Source: an uncultured Clostridium sp. (lineage in GTDB: Bacteria; Bacillota; Clostridia; Clostridiales; Clostridiaceae). Taken from it: a stretch of 64,000 nucleotides of DNA. The stretch spans positions 1 to 64,000 of the forward strand of contig NZ_CAKVKB010000007.1 in NCBI RefSeq assembly GCF_934754915.1. The letters are read 5' to 3'. Below, in pieces: positions 1 through 7,809 of the stretch. Numbering within the stretch: position 1 is the stretch's first letter; every line of letters begins with the position of its first letter. A program made the position numbers and the translations under genes. The notes below the pieces were generated by a model. That model made no database searches, had not been told where the DNA came from, and was given only the letters and a program-made list of their open reading frames with translations.

Positions 1-77
1 TTAGTCTAGAGTCTACTATTTCCAAATTAGGACTAGTAGCTTAAATTTTTCCTATTTACTGCACAAGTCTAGTTATT

Positions 78-2534
78 TTATTTAAAACTTACCCCCTTAA
101 TTCCTGGAATTTTCATTCTTCCCTTTCTCTTCTGAATAACCTCTTCAAACCCTGGTATAGCTTTTATCCTATCAGTTATATCTTTATGCAATGAATCTGT
201 ATTTTTAAGCTCTGGACATAGTTTAAACATTTCTAATTCTTCTATTAATGTATCTAACGCTATAAATTCACCTTCTTTATATTCTAATCTACTAACTACG
301 TTAAATGTAAACTTATCTAATTCCCCTTTACGGTTAGCACTATCTTTCTTTATTACTTCTGGTGTTACTAATTCTTTATCCTTCAAATCAATAGCTCTAT
401 AAATAAAATATGACCATATCTTATCAATATTAGGTATAAGCACATCCCTATTAAAATTATCTACTCTGTATTCTACAGGTATAGAGTTTTTCCAGTTAAT
501 AAATAATAATCTATTTTCAATGGCATCATCATACCCACTAACTGATGGCATTTCATTACTATCAAGAAATAAATCTAATAGAGTTAGATTAACCTCTTTC
601 TGCATCTTTCCACCAGTAGCTCTAGCATCCGTAGTCGAATTAGATAAAATGTTTTTAAATCTTCCGGCTGCTATCGGTGCATTATCTCTGTCTGCTTCTG
701 ATGCCAAACCAAACTTTTTGTTATGTAAGTTAACTAAAACATCATCTCTTTCTGCTCCCATATTTCCTTTGTGAGCTGTTGTTAAATATGCATACGGTAT
801 ATGTGCTACTTCTCCTTCAAATATATTGGCTATAATATTTTTCATCATGGATTTACCACATTTACTTGGTCCAATATTAATTAATGCTAATTGATAGTTC
901 TTTCCGCTCATTTTCTTAGCTATAAAATCAAGTAAAAATTCAAGTCTTTCTTCTCCTAATACATGCTCTCTATAAGGCTTTAATACCTTACTTTCCATAA
1001 ACTCTCTTGCCTCTTCCTTATCAACTAGGTTATATTTACTTACATGTAGAATTATATTTTGTTTTTCAGCCTCACATATAGTCCCATCTTTTAAATCTAT
1101 TATAATTCCATTAGCAGATACATATACATGATGTTTCTTAATATGCTTCTTGGTATCTATAATTAAATTTTCTTCATAGCTTATTAGACTCAAACATTCC
1201 TTCGCCCTTGATGTATTTCTCCACTTCTTAATATTCCTAAGTATTTTATAATACTCTTCTGTTGAATATCTTCCTTTCGTCCTATTATCCTCAACTTGTA
1301 ATTCACATGCTTTAATAAAGTTTCCATATAATGAACGTAATTCTTCCTCAGTCTTCCTTATCCATGATTTTTCATTCCAGTATAAGAATCTGCTTTCATC
1401 ATCGCAATTAACTATATATCTTAAATTATCTTTTATCCAACTAAAAAATGCATCAATTCCATTCCCAGATAAATTTATTTCTTCAACACAATTTAATCTT
1501 TGAGTAACTAATTTAAATTCTTTTTCAAATTCTGCTTTATCAGACAATAGCCATTCATTTAAATCATTATACTTTTTAGGCATAAATACTTTATATTCAA
1601 GATTTAATTGTTTCATTATTTTAACTACTCTATTAGTTGCAATTTTCCCTGGTGCTTTTCCATCATCTCCTGGCTTGTCATTATTAAAAGCTATTATAAA
1701 TTTAACCTCATCCAATCTGCCTCTATTAATAGTTAATAGCTCTCCAAGCCTCTTTACATTAGCTGTAGAGTGCAATGCCACAACTTTTACATTACTATCA
1801 ATACTTTCTACTGACAATGCATCTCCCCAACTTTCAGTAATCACAACTATATCTCCTTTGCTAACATCTATCCCCTCAATATAAAACTGATTTAAAAAGT
1901 AATTTGGTATCCCTTTTATATTCCAAGTCTTCTTACTTCCCTCTTGAAGAGGTTCTTGAATATTTCTTGCTACTATAAATCTCAAATTATTATTTTCATC
2001 ATAACAAGGTATCATATATTTATGATTTCTCATATTCGGATGCGATTTCATTCCTAGCTTTGAATAAATACCTACTATTCCACTATCACATGTACCTAGT
2101 TTATATTTATCAATTACATCTTTAGATAATCCTCTTCTTTCAAAATAATCTACTTCGCTAGTATCAATAAAACTAGCTAAATTATTTATATCTTCTTGTT
2201 TATGTCCTTGCTCTTTATCTAATACTGGCATTCCTAATAACTTATCATCCTGTAGTAATTCATTTAATCTATCCATCAATTCTTCTCCATGTAACCCCTC
2301 TTTATTTTGTATGAAATCTATTATAGTTCCTCCTTCTTCACTGTTAAATGAATTATATAGCCATATTCCTTTCTTATAAGATACTTTAAAATTATCATTG
2401 CTTTGCATATCAAATGGATTAGGATCTATATTCCACGCTCCATTACCTCCAGTTACTTTAACTGCACAAGTTGAACTTATGTATTCTACTAAATTAATAT
2501 CTGCTTTTGCTTTATCATATGTTTTATTATTCAT
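78..2534 (-). CDS. Phage/plasmid-type primase with C-terminal SF3 helicase (P4 alpha-like)
   Basis: This 818-residue protein probably primes and unwinds DNA for replication of the element. Residues about 10-85 align by eye with the CHC2 domain of DnaG (INLVEYI at the start, GGTIIDFIQNKEG at the end), but the four zinc ligands are absent. A TOPRIM-like segment follows, with VVITESWGDALSVES and FNNDKPGDDGK; the first acidic residue of the usual FDxD is N. The C-terminal third has a Walker A (GPSKCGKS), a Walker B-like LLDLFLDSNEMP and a D/N-rich sensor region typical of D5/P4-type SF3 helicases. It starts 4 nt after the upstream xis-like gene and is probably cotranscribed with it. The replication role is inferred from family resemblance. 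Confidence 0.8.
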   Translation of the reverse strand: MNNKTYDKAKADINLVEYISSTCAVKVTGGNGAWNIDPNPFDMQSNDNFKVSYKKGIWLYNSFNSEEGGTIIDFIQNKEGLHGEELMDRLNELLQDDKLLGMPVLDKEQGHKQEDINNLASFIDTSEVDYFERRGLSKDVIDKYKLGTCDSGIVGIYSKLGMKSHPNMRNHKYMIPCYDENNNLRFIVARNIQEPLQEGSKKTWNIKGIPNYFLNQFYIEGIDVSKGDIVVITESWGDALSVESIDSNVKVVALHSTANVKRLGELLTINRGRLDEVKFIIAFNNDKPGDDGKAPGKIATNRVVKIMKQLNLEYKVFMPKKYNDLNEWLLSDKAEFEKEFKLVTQRLNCVEEINLSGNGIDAFFSWIKDNLRYIVNCDDESRFLYWNEKSWIRKTEEELRSLYGNFIKACELQVEDNRTKGRYSTEEYYKILRNIKKWRNTSRAKECLSLISYEENLIIDTKKHIKKHHVYVSANGIIIDLKDGTICEAEKQNIILHVSKYNLVDKEEAREFMESKVLKPYREHVLGEERLEFLLDFIAKKMSGKNYQLALINIGPSKCGKSMMKNIIANIFEGEVAHIPYAYLTTAHKGNMGAERDDVLVNLHNKKFGLASEADRDNAPIAAGRFKNILSNSTTDARATGGKMQKEVNLTLLDLFLDSNEMPSVSGYDDAIENRLLFINWKNSIPVEYRVDNFNRDVLIPNIDKIWSYFIYRAIDLKDKELVTPEVIKKDSANRKGELDKFTFNVVSRLEYKEGEFIALDTLIEELEMFKLCPELKNTDSLHKDITDRIKAIPGFEEVIQKRKGRMKIPGIKGVSFK

Positions 2535-2538
2535 AATT

Positions 2539-2736
2539 TTATATCACTTCCTTACCTAAGTTATCTCTTAAAAATCTTTCTACTTCAAAATAGGGTACTT
2601 TAATTCTTCCAAGTTTCAATCCTTTCAAATCTCCCCTATTGATTAACTCATATACTGTATTTGAGTTTGTCTTTAATGTTTTTGCTACTTCATTTACTGT
2701 TAATAACACAGTTTCAAGATTTAAATAATTCATCAT
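2539..2736 (-). CDS. Excisionase-family helix-turn-helix DNA-binding protein
   Basis: The 65-residue protein has the MerR/Xis-like pattern of the 'DNA binding domain, excisionase family' group: LTVNEVAKTLKTNSNTVYELINRG, then a wing with GLKLGRIKVPYFEVERFL. It starts at ATG behind AAGGAG with 8 nt spacing. It is the first gene of the minus-strand unit that includes the primase, and it faces the repressor. It may help the integrase excise the element, or act as a Cro/AlpA-like regulator of the primase. I cannot separate these roles from the sequence. Confidence 0.7.
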   Translation of the reverse strand: MMNYLNLETVLLTVNEVAKTLKTNSNTVYELINRGDLKGLKLGRIKVPYFEVERFLRDNLGKEVI

Positions 2737-2770
2737 TAATTTTCTCCTTTGTATATTAAAATTTCACTTT

Positions 2771-2847
2771 GTTGACTTTTTCAACAATAAGTACCACATA
2801 ATATTATAATTATTTTTATTGCCTGTCAACAACTTTTTGTACCACTT
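2771..2847. promoter_or_regulatory. Candidate operators in the divergent repressor/xis control region
   Basis: Two similar motifs lie in direct orientation: CAACAATAAGTACCAC (from 2782) and CAACAACTTTTTGTACCAC (from 2827). They bracket the minus-strand promoter. A short inverted repeat, GTTGA-N5-TCAAC (2771-2785), overlaps the first. Such duplicated sites between divergent genes are typical targets of the adjacent Xre repressor, but the assignment is inferred. Confidence 0.45.
2801..2829 (-). promoter_or_regulatory. Strong minus-strand promoter for the xis-primase unit
   Basis: Read on the minus strand, TTGACA (2824-2829) lies 17 nt from TAATAT (2801-2806); an overlapping TATAAT (2803-2808) has a 15-nt spacer. 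It points at the xis-like gene and overlaps candidate repressor sites. Confidence 0.6.
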
Positions 2848-2868
2848 TGTATGTTTTTATGTTATAAT
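2837..2868 (+). promoter_or_regulatory. Probable promoter of the Xre repressor gene
   Basis: TATAAT at 2863-2868 lies about 20 bp before the AUG of the repressor gene. The only upstream match is a weak TTGTAC (2837-2842) with a long 20-nt spacer. With so short a leader, the GGAGGTG ribosome binding site (2877-2883) would sit close to the transcript's 5' end. Confidence 0.45.
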
Positions 2869-2887
2869 TTATTACGGAGGTGTTACA

Positions 2888-3433
2888 ATGAGTGACAGTT
2901 TATCAAATACTAATAAAGAAAACATTAAAGAACTAGGTATGAGAATCAGACGAATAAGACGTGAAAAAAACCTTACTCAAAAAGCCCTAGGGCAAATGAT
3001 AAATAAATCTTATGAAGCAATTAGAAAATATGAAAATGGTGATAGACAACCGCCTTTAGATGTATTAAAAGAACTAAGCAGAGTTTTAGAAGTTCCTATT
3101 AATACTTTTATAGATGATAATTCTTCAAAACCAGCATGGAATCTATCTGAATCTGAAAAATTATCAACTAAGAGAAATATAATGATGACTAATGCAATTG
3201 AATCATTATTTAAAGTTTATGGTTATGAAATAGAAAATAAAATTCCATCTTTTAGTTCTGAAGAACAGGCTGAGGATTTCAATAATGATAAATCTAATAT
3301 AATATTAAATGCTATTACTCCAAATAATAAAACAATTGAACTATCTATTGAAGATTGGGAAAAGATTTATTCTAGCTTTGATAATTATCTTAAATTTGAA
3401 TTATTTAAATTAGAAAACATGAGTGACAAGTAG
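2888..3433 (+). CDS. Xre/cI-like transcriptional repressor
   Basis: I chose the ATG at 2888 because it follows GGAGGTGTTACA; a longer in-frame ORF from 2819 would run back through the promoter. The 181-residue product begins with a classic HTH_3 domain (about residues 10-68), containing RIRREKNLTQKALGQ and SYEAIRKYENGDRQP. The C-terminal part (about 75-181) is acidic and lacks the Ser-Lys peptidase motif of LexA/cI self-cleaving repressors. It is divergent from the xis-primase unit and upstream of the integrase, so it probably keeps the element's replication genes silent. Confidence 0.8.
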   Translation: MSDSLSNTNKENIKELGMRIRRIRREKNLTQKALGQMINKSYEAIRKYENGDRQPPLDVLKELSRVLEVPINTFIDDNSSKPAWNLSESEKLSTKRNIMMTNAIESLFKVYGYEIENKIPSFSSEEQAEDFNNDKSNIILNAITPNNKTIELSIEDWEKIYSSFDNYLKFELFKLENMSDK

Positions 3434-3504
3434 AGTGACAGTATAGAATGTCACCATCAATCCTTTATACAATGGGGCTTTAGGATTAAGTGACAAGGTG
3501 ACAA
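3422..3504. repeat. Cluster of GTGACA repeats between repressor and integrase
   Basis: Five copies of the hexamer lie within 83 bp: AGTGACA at 3422 and 3434, its reverse TGTCAC at 3449-3454, AGTGACAA at 3489 and GTGACAA from 3498. The copies at 3434-3440 and 3449-3454 form an inverted repeat. The first copy overlaps the 3' end of the repressor gene. Possible roles are integrase arm-type sites, a regulator operator for int, or replication iterons. Confidence 0.55.
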
Positions 3505-3573
3505 CTACCTTTATATAGTTTTTATAAAAAATTTAATTTTTCTGACCAATTAGCAACAAAAGGGGGACATAAC

Positions 3574-4731
3574 ATGAAAGGTTCAGTTAGAAAACGAGGT
3601 AGCTTTTGGAGCTACTATTTCAATATAGGAAAAGTAGATGGTAAATATAAAAAGAAAGAAAAAGGTGGATTTAAAACTAAGAAAGAAGCAGAAAATGCTC
3701 TTAGAGATGCAATTAAAGAATATGAATTATGTGGTGAAGTATTTGAGCCAAGTGATATAAGTATTGAAGATTATCTTAATTACTGGTTTGATAATTATGT
3801 ATTAGTTAATTGTAAACTTAATACTCAAACATACTATAGAAGAATATTAGATAATCATATAATTCCTTACTTTAAAGATTACAAGTTAAAGCACTTAAAG
3901 GCTGATGTTTTGCAGAAATTCTTAAACTATAAGAAACGTAATGGATTATCTAAGAACTCAATTACAAACTATTACGGAGTATTAAGCGGAGCCTTAAAAT
4001 ATGCCGTATATCCTTGTAACTATATAAAAGAAAACCCTATGTATTATGTAACAATACCTAAATATGATGAAGCTCAAAAAGAAGCTAAGGATTTAAAGAT
4101 AATAACCACTCAAGAATTTTCAAAAATCATAGAACGCTTTCCTATTGGTTCAAGCTTCTACATTCCTCTTCAGATTGGATTTAATACTGGTATGAGAGGT
4201 GGAGAAATAGTTGCTCTAACATGGGATAATGTAGATTTAGATAATGGTATTATTCATGTTAAACATACTTTAATTGAAACTGGTACTAAAGGTATGAAAG
4301 AATTTAAACTTGGTACTCCTAAAACTAAATCATCATATAGAAGTATACATATTGGAAGTGCTTTAATAGATATATTAAGAGAACATAAAGAATGGCAATT
4401 GAAGAACAAAGAAAAATATGGTCAATGGTACCATAATTCTAATTTTGTCTGCACTAAAGAGAATGGTGAGCCTATAACTACAAATACATACAAGTATTTA
4501 AGCAGAGTTGTAAATAATGAACTTAGAATTAATTTTTCAATGCATAGCTTAAGACATACCCATGCTACTTTATTATTAGAGAATGGAGCTAATATTAAAG
4601 AGATACAGAAGAGGTTAGGACATAGTAAGCTTGCCACTACAATGGATACATACTCACATGTAACTGATAAAATGAAAAACAATACTGTTTTTATTTTTGA
4701 TAATATAGCAAAAAATTTGCCACCAATCTAA
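3574..4731 (+). CDS. int: Tyrosine recombinase (phage/ICE-type integrase)
   Basis: The 385-residue protein has all three integrase parts. Residues 1-50 form an AP2-like arm-binding domain (GSVRKRGSFWSYYF). About 60-155 is the SAM-like core-binding domain. The catalytic domain follows with Arg in GMRGGEIVALTW, the HSLRHTHATLLLENG box, the LGHSKLATT box and the nucleophile Tyr in MDTYSHV. The active-site set R...H-x-x-R...H...Y is complete, so it should be active. It starts at ATG behind AAGGGGG. It should carry out insertion and, with the xis-like protein, excision of the element at the rlmD 3' end. Confidence 0.93.
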   Translation: MKGSVRKRGSFWSYYFNIGKVDGKYKKKEKGGFKTKKEAENALRDAIKEYELCGEVFEPSDISIEDYLNYWFDNYVLVNCKLNTQTYYRRILDNHIIPYFKDYKLKHLKADVLQKFLNYKKRNGLSKNSITNYYGVLSGALKYAVYPCNYIKENPMYYVTIPKYDEAQKEAKDLKIITTQEFSKIIERFPIGSSFYIPLQIGFNTGMRGGEIVALTWDNVDLDNGIIHVKHTLIETGTKGMKEFKLGTPKTKSSYRSIHIGSALIDILREHKEWQLKNKEKYGQWYHNSNFVCTKENGEPITTNTYKYLSRVVNNELRINFSMHSLRHTHATLLLENGANIKEIQKRLGHSKLATTMDTYSHVTDKMKNNTVFIFDNIAKNLPPI

Positions 4732-4749
4732 ATCTTATGGTGGCAAATT
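4714..4749 (+). terminator. Perfect 12-bp inverted repeat over the int stop codon (terminator or att-associated)
   Basis: AATTTGCCACCA (4714-4725) and TGGTGGCAAATT (4738-4749) are perfect complements around a 12-nt loop that contains the int stop codon. A direct repeat of TGGCAAA follows at 4752. The stem could terminate int mRNA, but there is no good T-run after it. Inverted core-type integrase binding sites at the element end are an equal possibility. Confidence 0.45.
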
Positions 4750-4799
4750 AGTGGCAAAAGCCTATATTTTATATTTTCAAATCCTTATAAATAGCTCTA

Positions 4800-6152
4800 T
4801 TACTTAACTAGCTTCACTACAGTTTCAGCGTGAGGCGTGTTAGGGAACATATCCTTAACCTTTGTTTGAACCACCTTATATCCTTTTTTAGTCAATACCT
4901 GTAAATCAGCAACTAAAGTCTTAGGATTACATGAAACATAAATTATTTCAGGTGCATTAAATTTAATAACATAATCAAGTGCTTTTGGATGCACTCCTGT
5001 TCTTGGTGGATCTAATATTATTATATCTGGCTTATCTTTTACTGTTTTTATTATTTCTGCAACGTCTCCAGCAAGGAATTCGCAATTATCAAGACCATTT
5101 AATTTAGCATTCTCTTTTGCTGCTTCAACAGCTTCTTCTATAAGTTCAATTCCAATTACCTTTTTAGCTTTTGGAGCTACAATCTGTCCTATTGTACCTG
5201 TTCCACAGTAAAGATCAAACACTACCTTATTTTCACTGTCTCCCATAAAATCTCTTACCATTGAATAAAGCTGTTCTGCTCCCTTGGTATTAGTTTGAAA
5301 GAATGAAAATGGTGATATATTGAATTCTAATCCTAAAAGTTCTTCCCTTATATAATCCTTGCCATAAAGCACATTAACCTTTTCTGGTATTACTGCATCA
5401 GATTTTGAATCATTTTCTGTATGTATTATTGAAACAATTCTTCCTTCATAGCTCTGATTTCTTAATAATTTCACATAATCACTTAAATCAAAATCTATTT
5501 GTGTTGTTGTAACAAGATTGACAAGCAGCTCTCCTGTATTCTTTGCCTTTCTTATTACAAGATGTCTTAAGTATCCTTCTGCTTTCATTATTCTATAATA
5601 AGGCAGATTCTGTTCCCTGAAATATTCTACAGTAAGCTTTATTATTTTTCTATAATCTTCATCTACAAGCTTGCAGTTATCAACTGTAACTATTCCAAAA
5701 GATTTTCCTCTCATATGCATTCCAACGCCAAGAGGTGCACCTTTTTCTTCATCTCCAAAAGTAAATTCCATCTTATTTCTATATTCAAATTGAGTAGGAC
5801 TTCCTTGAATTCCTAAGAATTCTCCTGTTGAAACTCCTGCTTCAGCAAACAATTCCTTGACTTCTTCACTTAAAAATTCAAGCTGTTTTTCATATGGAAT
5901 ACTTTGAGATGAACAACCTCCACACACACCAAAATGAGGACATATTGCATCAATCTCATATGGTGCCTTTTCATCTACTGATATAAGTTTAAGCTCAGCA
6001 TACTCTTCTCTTTTCTTTTTAACTCTTCCTGTAATAGTTTGACCTGGAAATGCATTTTTTACATATATTACTTTGTCTTCTGCACTCCCTATTCCTGTTG
6101 ACGGAAATTTAAGTCTTTCTATTTTAACTTGTACATCGCTTCCTCTTTTCAT
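4800..6152 (-). CDS. rlmD: 23S rRNA (uracil-C5)-methyltransferase, RlmD/RumA family
   Basis: The enzyme transfers methyl from SAM to a uridine C5 in 23S rRNA. Residues about 5-60 form the TRAM RNA-binding domain. C71, C77 and C80 (CPHFGVCGGC), probably with a later Cys, ligate the 4Fe-4S cluster. The SAM site is FDLYCGTGTIG, followed by DPPRTGVHP and the catalytic Cys in YVSCNPKTL. At 450 residues it is full length, so integration of the neighbouring element has not destroyed the C-terminus. Several clostridia carry two RumA-like paralogues (RlmCD type), so the exact target uridine is not certain. Start: ATG behind GGAG. Confidence 0.9.
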   Translation of the reverse strand: MKRGSDVQVKIERLKFPSTGIGSAEDKVIYVKNAFPGQTITGRVKKKREEYAELKLISVDEKAPYEIDAICPHFGVCGGCSSQSIPYEKQLEFLSEEVKELFAEAGVSTGEFLGIQGSPTQFEYRNKMEFTFGDEEKGAPLGVGMHMRGKSFGIVTVDNCKLVDEDYRKIIKLTVEYFREQNLPYYRIMKAEGYLRHLVIRKAKNTGELLVNLVTTTQIDFDLSDYVKLLRNQSYEGRIVSIIHTENDSKSDAVIPEKVNVLYGKDYIREELLGLEFNISPFSFFQTNTKGAEQLYSMVRDFMGDSENKVVFDLYCGTGTIGQIVAPKAKKVIGIELIEEAVEAAKENAKLNGLDNCEFLAGDVAEIIKTVKDKPDIIILDPPRTGVHPKALDYVIKFNAPEIIYVSCNPKTLVADLQVLTKKGYKVVQTKVKDMFPNTPHAETVVKLVK

Positions 6153-6221
6153 TATTTACTCCTACACTCACTTTTCTTCTATATTAATATTCTTAATGTT
6201 TAAATTATCTATACTCAGAAC

Positions 6222-6270
6222 AACAGATTGGTATTTACATAAAATCAAACTTATGTAAAACCAATCTGTT
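6222..6270. repeat. Long hairpin (about 20-bp stem) in the intergenic region
   Basis: The left arm starts AACAGATTGGTATTTACA and the right arm ends AAACCAATCTGTT. They pair over about 20 bp with one bulged base and an 8-nt loop. No T-tract follows on either strand, so this is not an ordinary terminator. A 61-codon open frame across it (6168-6353, minus) is probably an accident of the palindrome. Confidence 0.6.
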
Positions 6271-6289
6271 ATGCTGTCATCAATATCAC

Positions 6290-6398
6290 TATATATAAGT
6301 TCTAATAATAAAACTATATAATAATCAAATAAATCTTGCAAAGATTTCATCATTTATTATAAATTTTCAATTGTACATTATTAGTTCGAATATACATA
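6290..6398 (-). mobile_element. MITE-like repeat, copy 1 (near full length)
   Basis: This copy runs from ATATATAAGTTCTAATAATA to TTAGTTCGAATATACATA, with the central hairpin AAATCTTGCAAAGATTT. It aligns along its whole length with the copies at 12454 and 50851 (both reversed). It lies in the gap between the RDD-like gene and rlmD. Confidence 0.6.
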
Positions 6399-6400
6399 TT

Positions 6401-6751
6401 TTATACATTTAATAGTTTCTTTGCAATAGTATTCTTTAATTTAGTCTTTTCAAAAAGTTGTGTATAAAAACAATTTATTACAAAATATACACACATTATT
6501 ACACTAATCAATACTCCATTTTCTCTTACAAACTGATAACCAAACACTTTCATAACTAAATCTACTATTAATAATATAATTGATGAAGCTGAAAGAATTA
6601 TAAGCTGATCTAAAAGATTCGCAAATATTTCTTTTCCGAAAGATGCTTTTTTTTCTTTTAGCTCATCATTTTTTTCAGTTAAATGTTGAATTTCATTTGT
6701 CTTATCATTATATTCTTCTGTTTCATTTTCCTTAATACTGTCTTTTTCCAA
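6401..6751 (-). CDS. Small RDD-like membrane protein
   Basis: The 116-residue protein starts at TTG, 8 nt behind a GGGGG ribosome binding site. The first 40 residues are charged and probably cytoplasmic. Two hydrophobic segments follow (about 48-70 and 78-95). The pattern FGKEIFANLLDQLIIL resembles the start of RDD-domain proteins, with the Asp kept. It sits 20 bp after the lipoprotein gene and is probably cotranscribed with it. The function is unknown; the RDD assignment is tentative. Confidence 0.6.
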   Translation of the reverse strand: MEKDSIKENETEEYNDKTNEIQHLTEKNDELKEKKASFGKEIFANLLDQLIILSASSIILLIVDLVMKVFGYQFVRENGVLISVIMCVYFVINCFYTQLFEKTKLKNTIAKKLLNV

Positions 6752-6771
6752 GAAAATTTCCCCCTTATGGT

Positions 6772-7482
6772 CTATTCCATACTCATTTCTGCATCTGAAA
6801 ATTTATATTTCTTTGTAGATAATTTATAAAAAATACAATCATTAGAAGCTAGAATTTCTTCATTGAGTCCATCAATTGTATTATTTATTCTTATTTCAGT
6901 CTCACCATTACTTAATCTATCCACTATTTCCTTATTTATAGATGAATAATCTCTGTTAGATTCTCCTGTAAATGCTTCTATATATTTATTAAACGAAGTT
7001 TTTCCTAAATCAAAATCTTTATTTTTTACTGCATTTTCACCATCAAAATTTAATGTGAGTTTTAAACTGATTACGCCTTCTTCAAGATTCTCACCATATA
7101 TTTTTAATCCATAATACATACTTTCAATCTTATTTTTTTCTGGATTTTCATTATCAAAATATATTGATTTATCAGTTATTGTTGTATCATCTTCTTTTTT
7201 TATAACTTCATCATCACTATATTTTACACCTAATCCATCAGTTATTTCTTTCATTTTTGTTAACTTTTCTTCATACATTTTTTTTACTTCATCTAAAGTA
7301 TAATTTTTTGCCCAAGTTCCTTCAGTTACTCCATCTGATGAAGCAGTTTCAGTATCATTTTCTGAATTTTCTGTAGAACTTACTGATTTGGCACTATTGT
7401 TTTCATTATTGCTACTTCCACATCCAACAAATGATGCTGCTACAAATATGCTCATAAATATACTTATTATCTTTTTAGACAT
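6772..7482 (-). CDS. Putative lipoprotein of unknown function
   Basis: The 236-residue protein begins with a lipoprotein signal peptide: MSKKI, a hydrophobic stretch, then the lipobox FVGC with Cys at about residue 21. A Ser/Asn/Glu-rich linker follows (about 22-50), then a soluble domain I do not recognise. It starts at ATG behind GGGAGGG. The small RDD-like gene follows directly. It is predicted to be anchored to the outer face of the membrane. Confidence 0.75.
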   Translation of the reverse strand: MSKKIISIFMSIFVAASFVGCGSSNNENNSAKSVSSTENSENDTETASSDGVTEGTWAKNYTLDEVKKMYEEKLTKMKEITDGLGVKYSDDEVIKKEDDTTITDKSIYFDNENPEKNKIESMYYGLKIYGENLEEGVISLKLTLNFDGENAVKNKDFDLGKTSFNKYIEAFTGESNRDYSSINKEIVDRLSNGETEIRINNTIDGLNEEILASNDCIFYKLSTKKYKFSDAEMSME

Positions 7483-7809
7483 TAACTTTCCCTCCCAGTT
7501 ATAGGCTATATATCATCTATTTCAAATCAAATATCATTTATATAAAACACTACCTATAAATACTCATAAACAGCTTATATATAATTAATCTATAAATACA
7601 GCTTATAACAATATTATAATATCAAATTAATATTACAGATATGTGTCAGAAAAAATCATATATAAACTATCCATTTTTTAATAAAAACATTAATATTATA
7701 TATTTTTTTATTTAACCTTGCAATTACTACATTTTTTATAAAAAAATATATTCCATACTTATTATATCATTAACATCATCTATGTTCACATTAAATAAAA
7801 TTTTTAAAG
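7483..7809. other. 327-bp intergenic region, no gene seen
   Basis: Very AT-rich DNA without a convincing ORF, tRNA or terminator. It should contain the promoter for the lipoprotein gene. CAGCTTATA occurs twice (about 7572 and 7601). Confidence 0.5.

Larger units (their letters stand above)
1..4800. mobile_element. Right end of an integrated genetic element (phage satellite- or ICE-like)
   Basis: The stretch holds a primase/SF3 helicase, an excisionase-like HTH protein, a divergently transcribed Xre repressor and a tyrosine integrase, ending just short of the rlmD stop codon. That gene set is typical of an integrated satellite, prophage or small ICE. The integrase is the last gene before chromosomal housekeeping DNA, so the right attachment site should lie between about 4715 and 4860. 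The left boundary is outside the window, so I cannot find the second att copy or say which cargo the element carries. No structural phage gene is visible. Confidence 0.75.

Noticed and set aside
2819..2887. Longer N-terminus of the Xre repressor
   Set aside because: The extra codons overlap the -10 element and the ribosome binding site; the ATG at 2888 has the proper site.
6168..6353. 61-codon ORF on the minus strand upstream of rlmD
   Set aside because: It runs over the long hairpin (6222-6270) and into MITE copy 1, has no good ribosome binding site and resembles no known protein.
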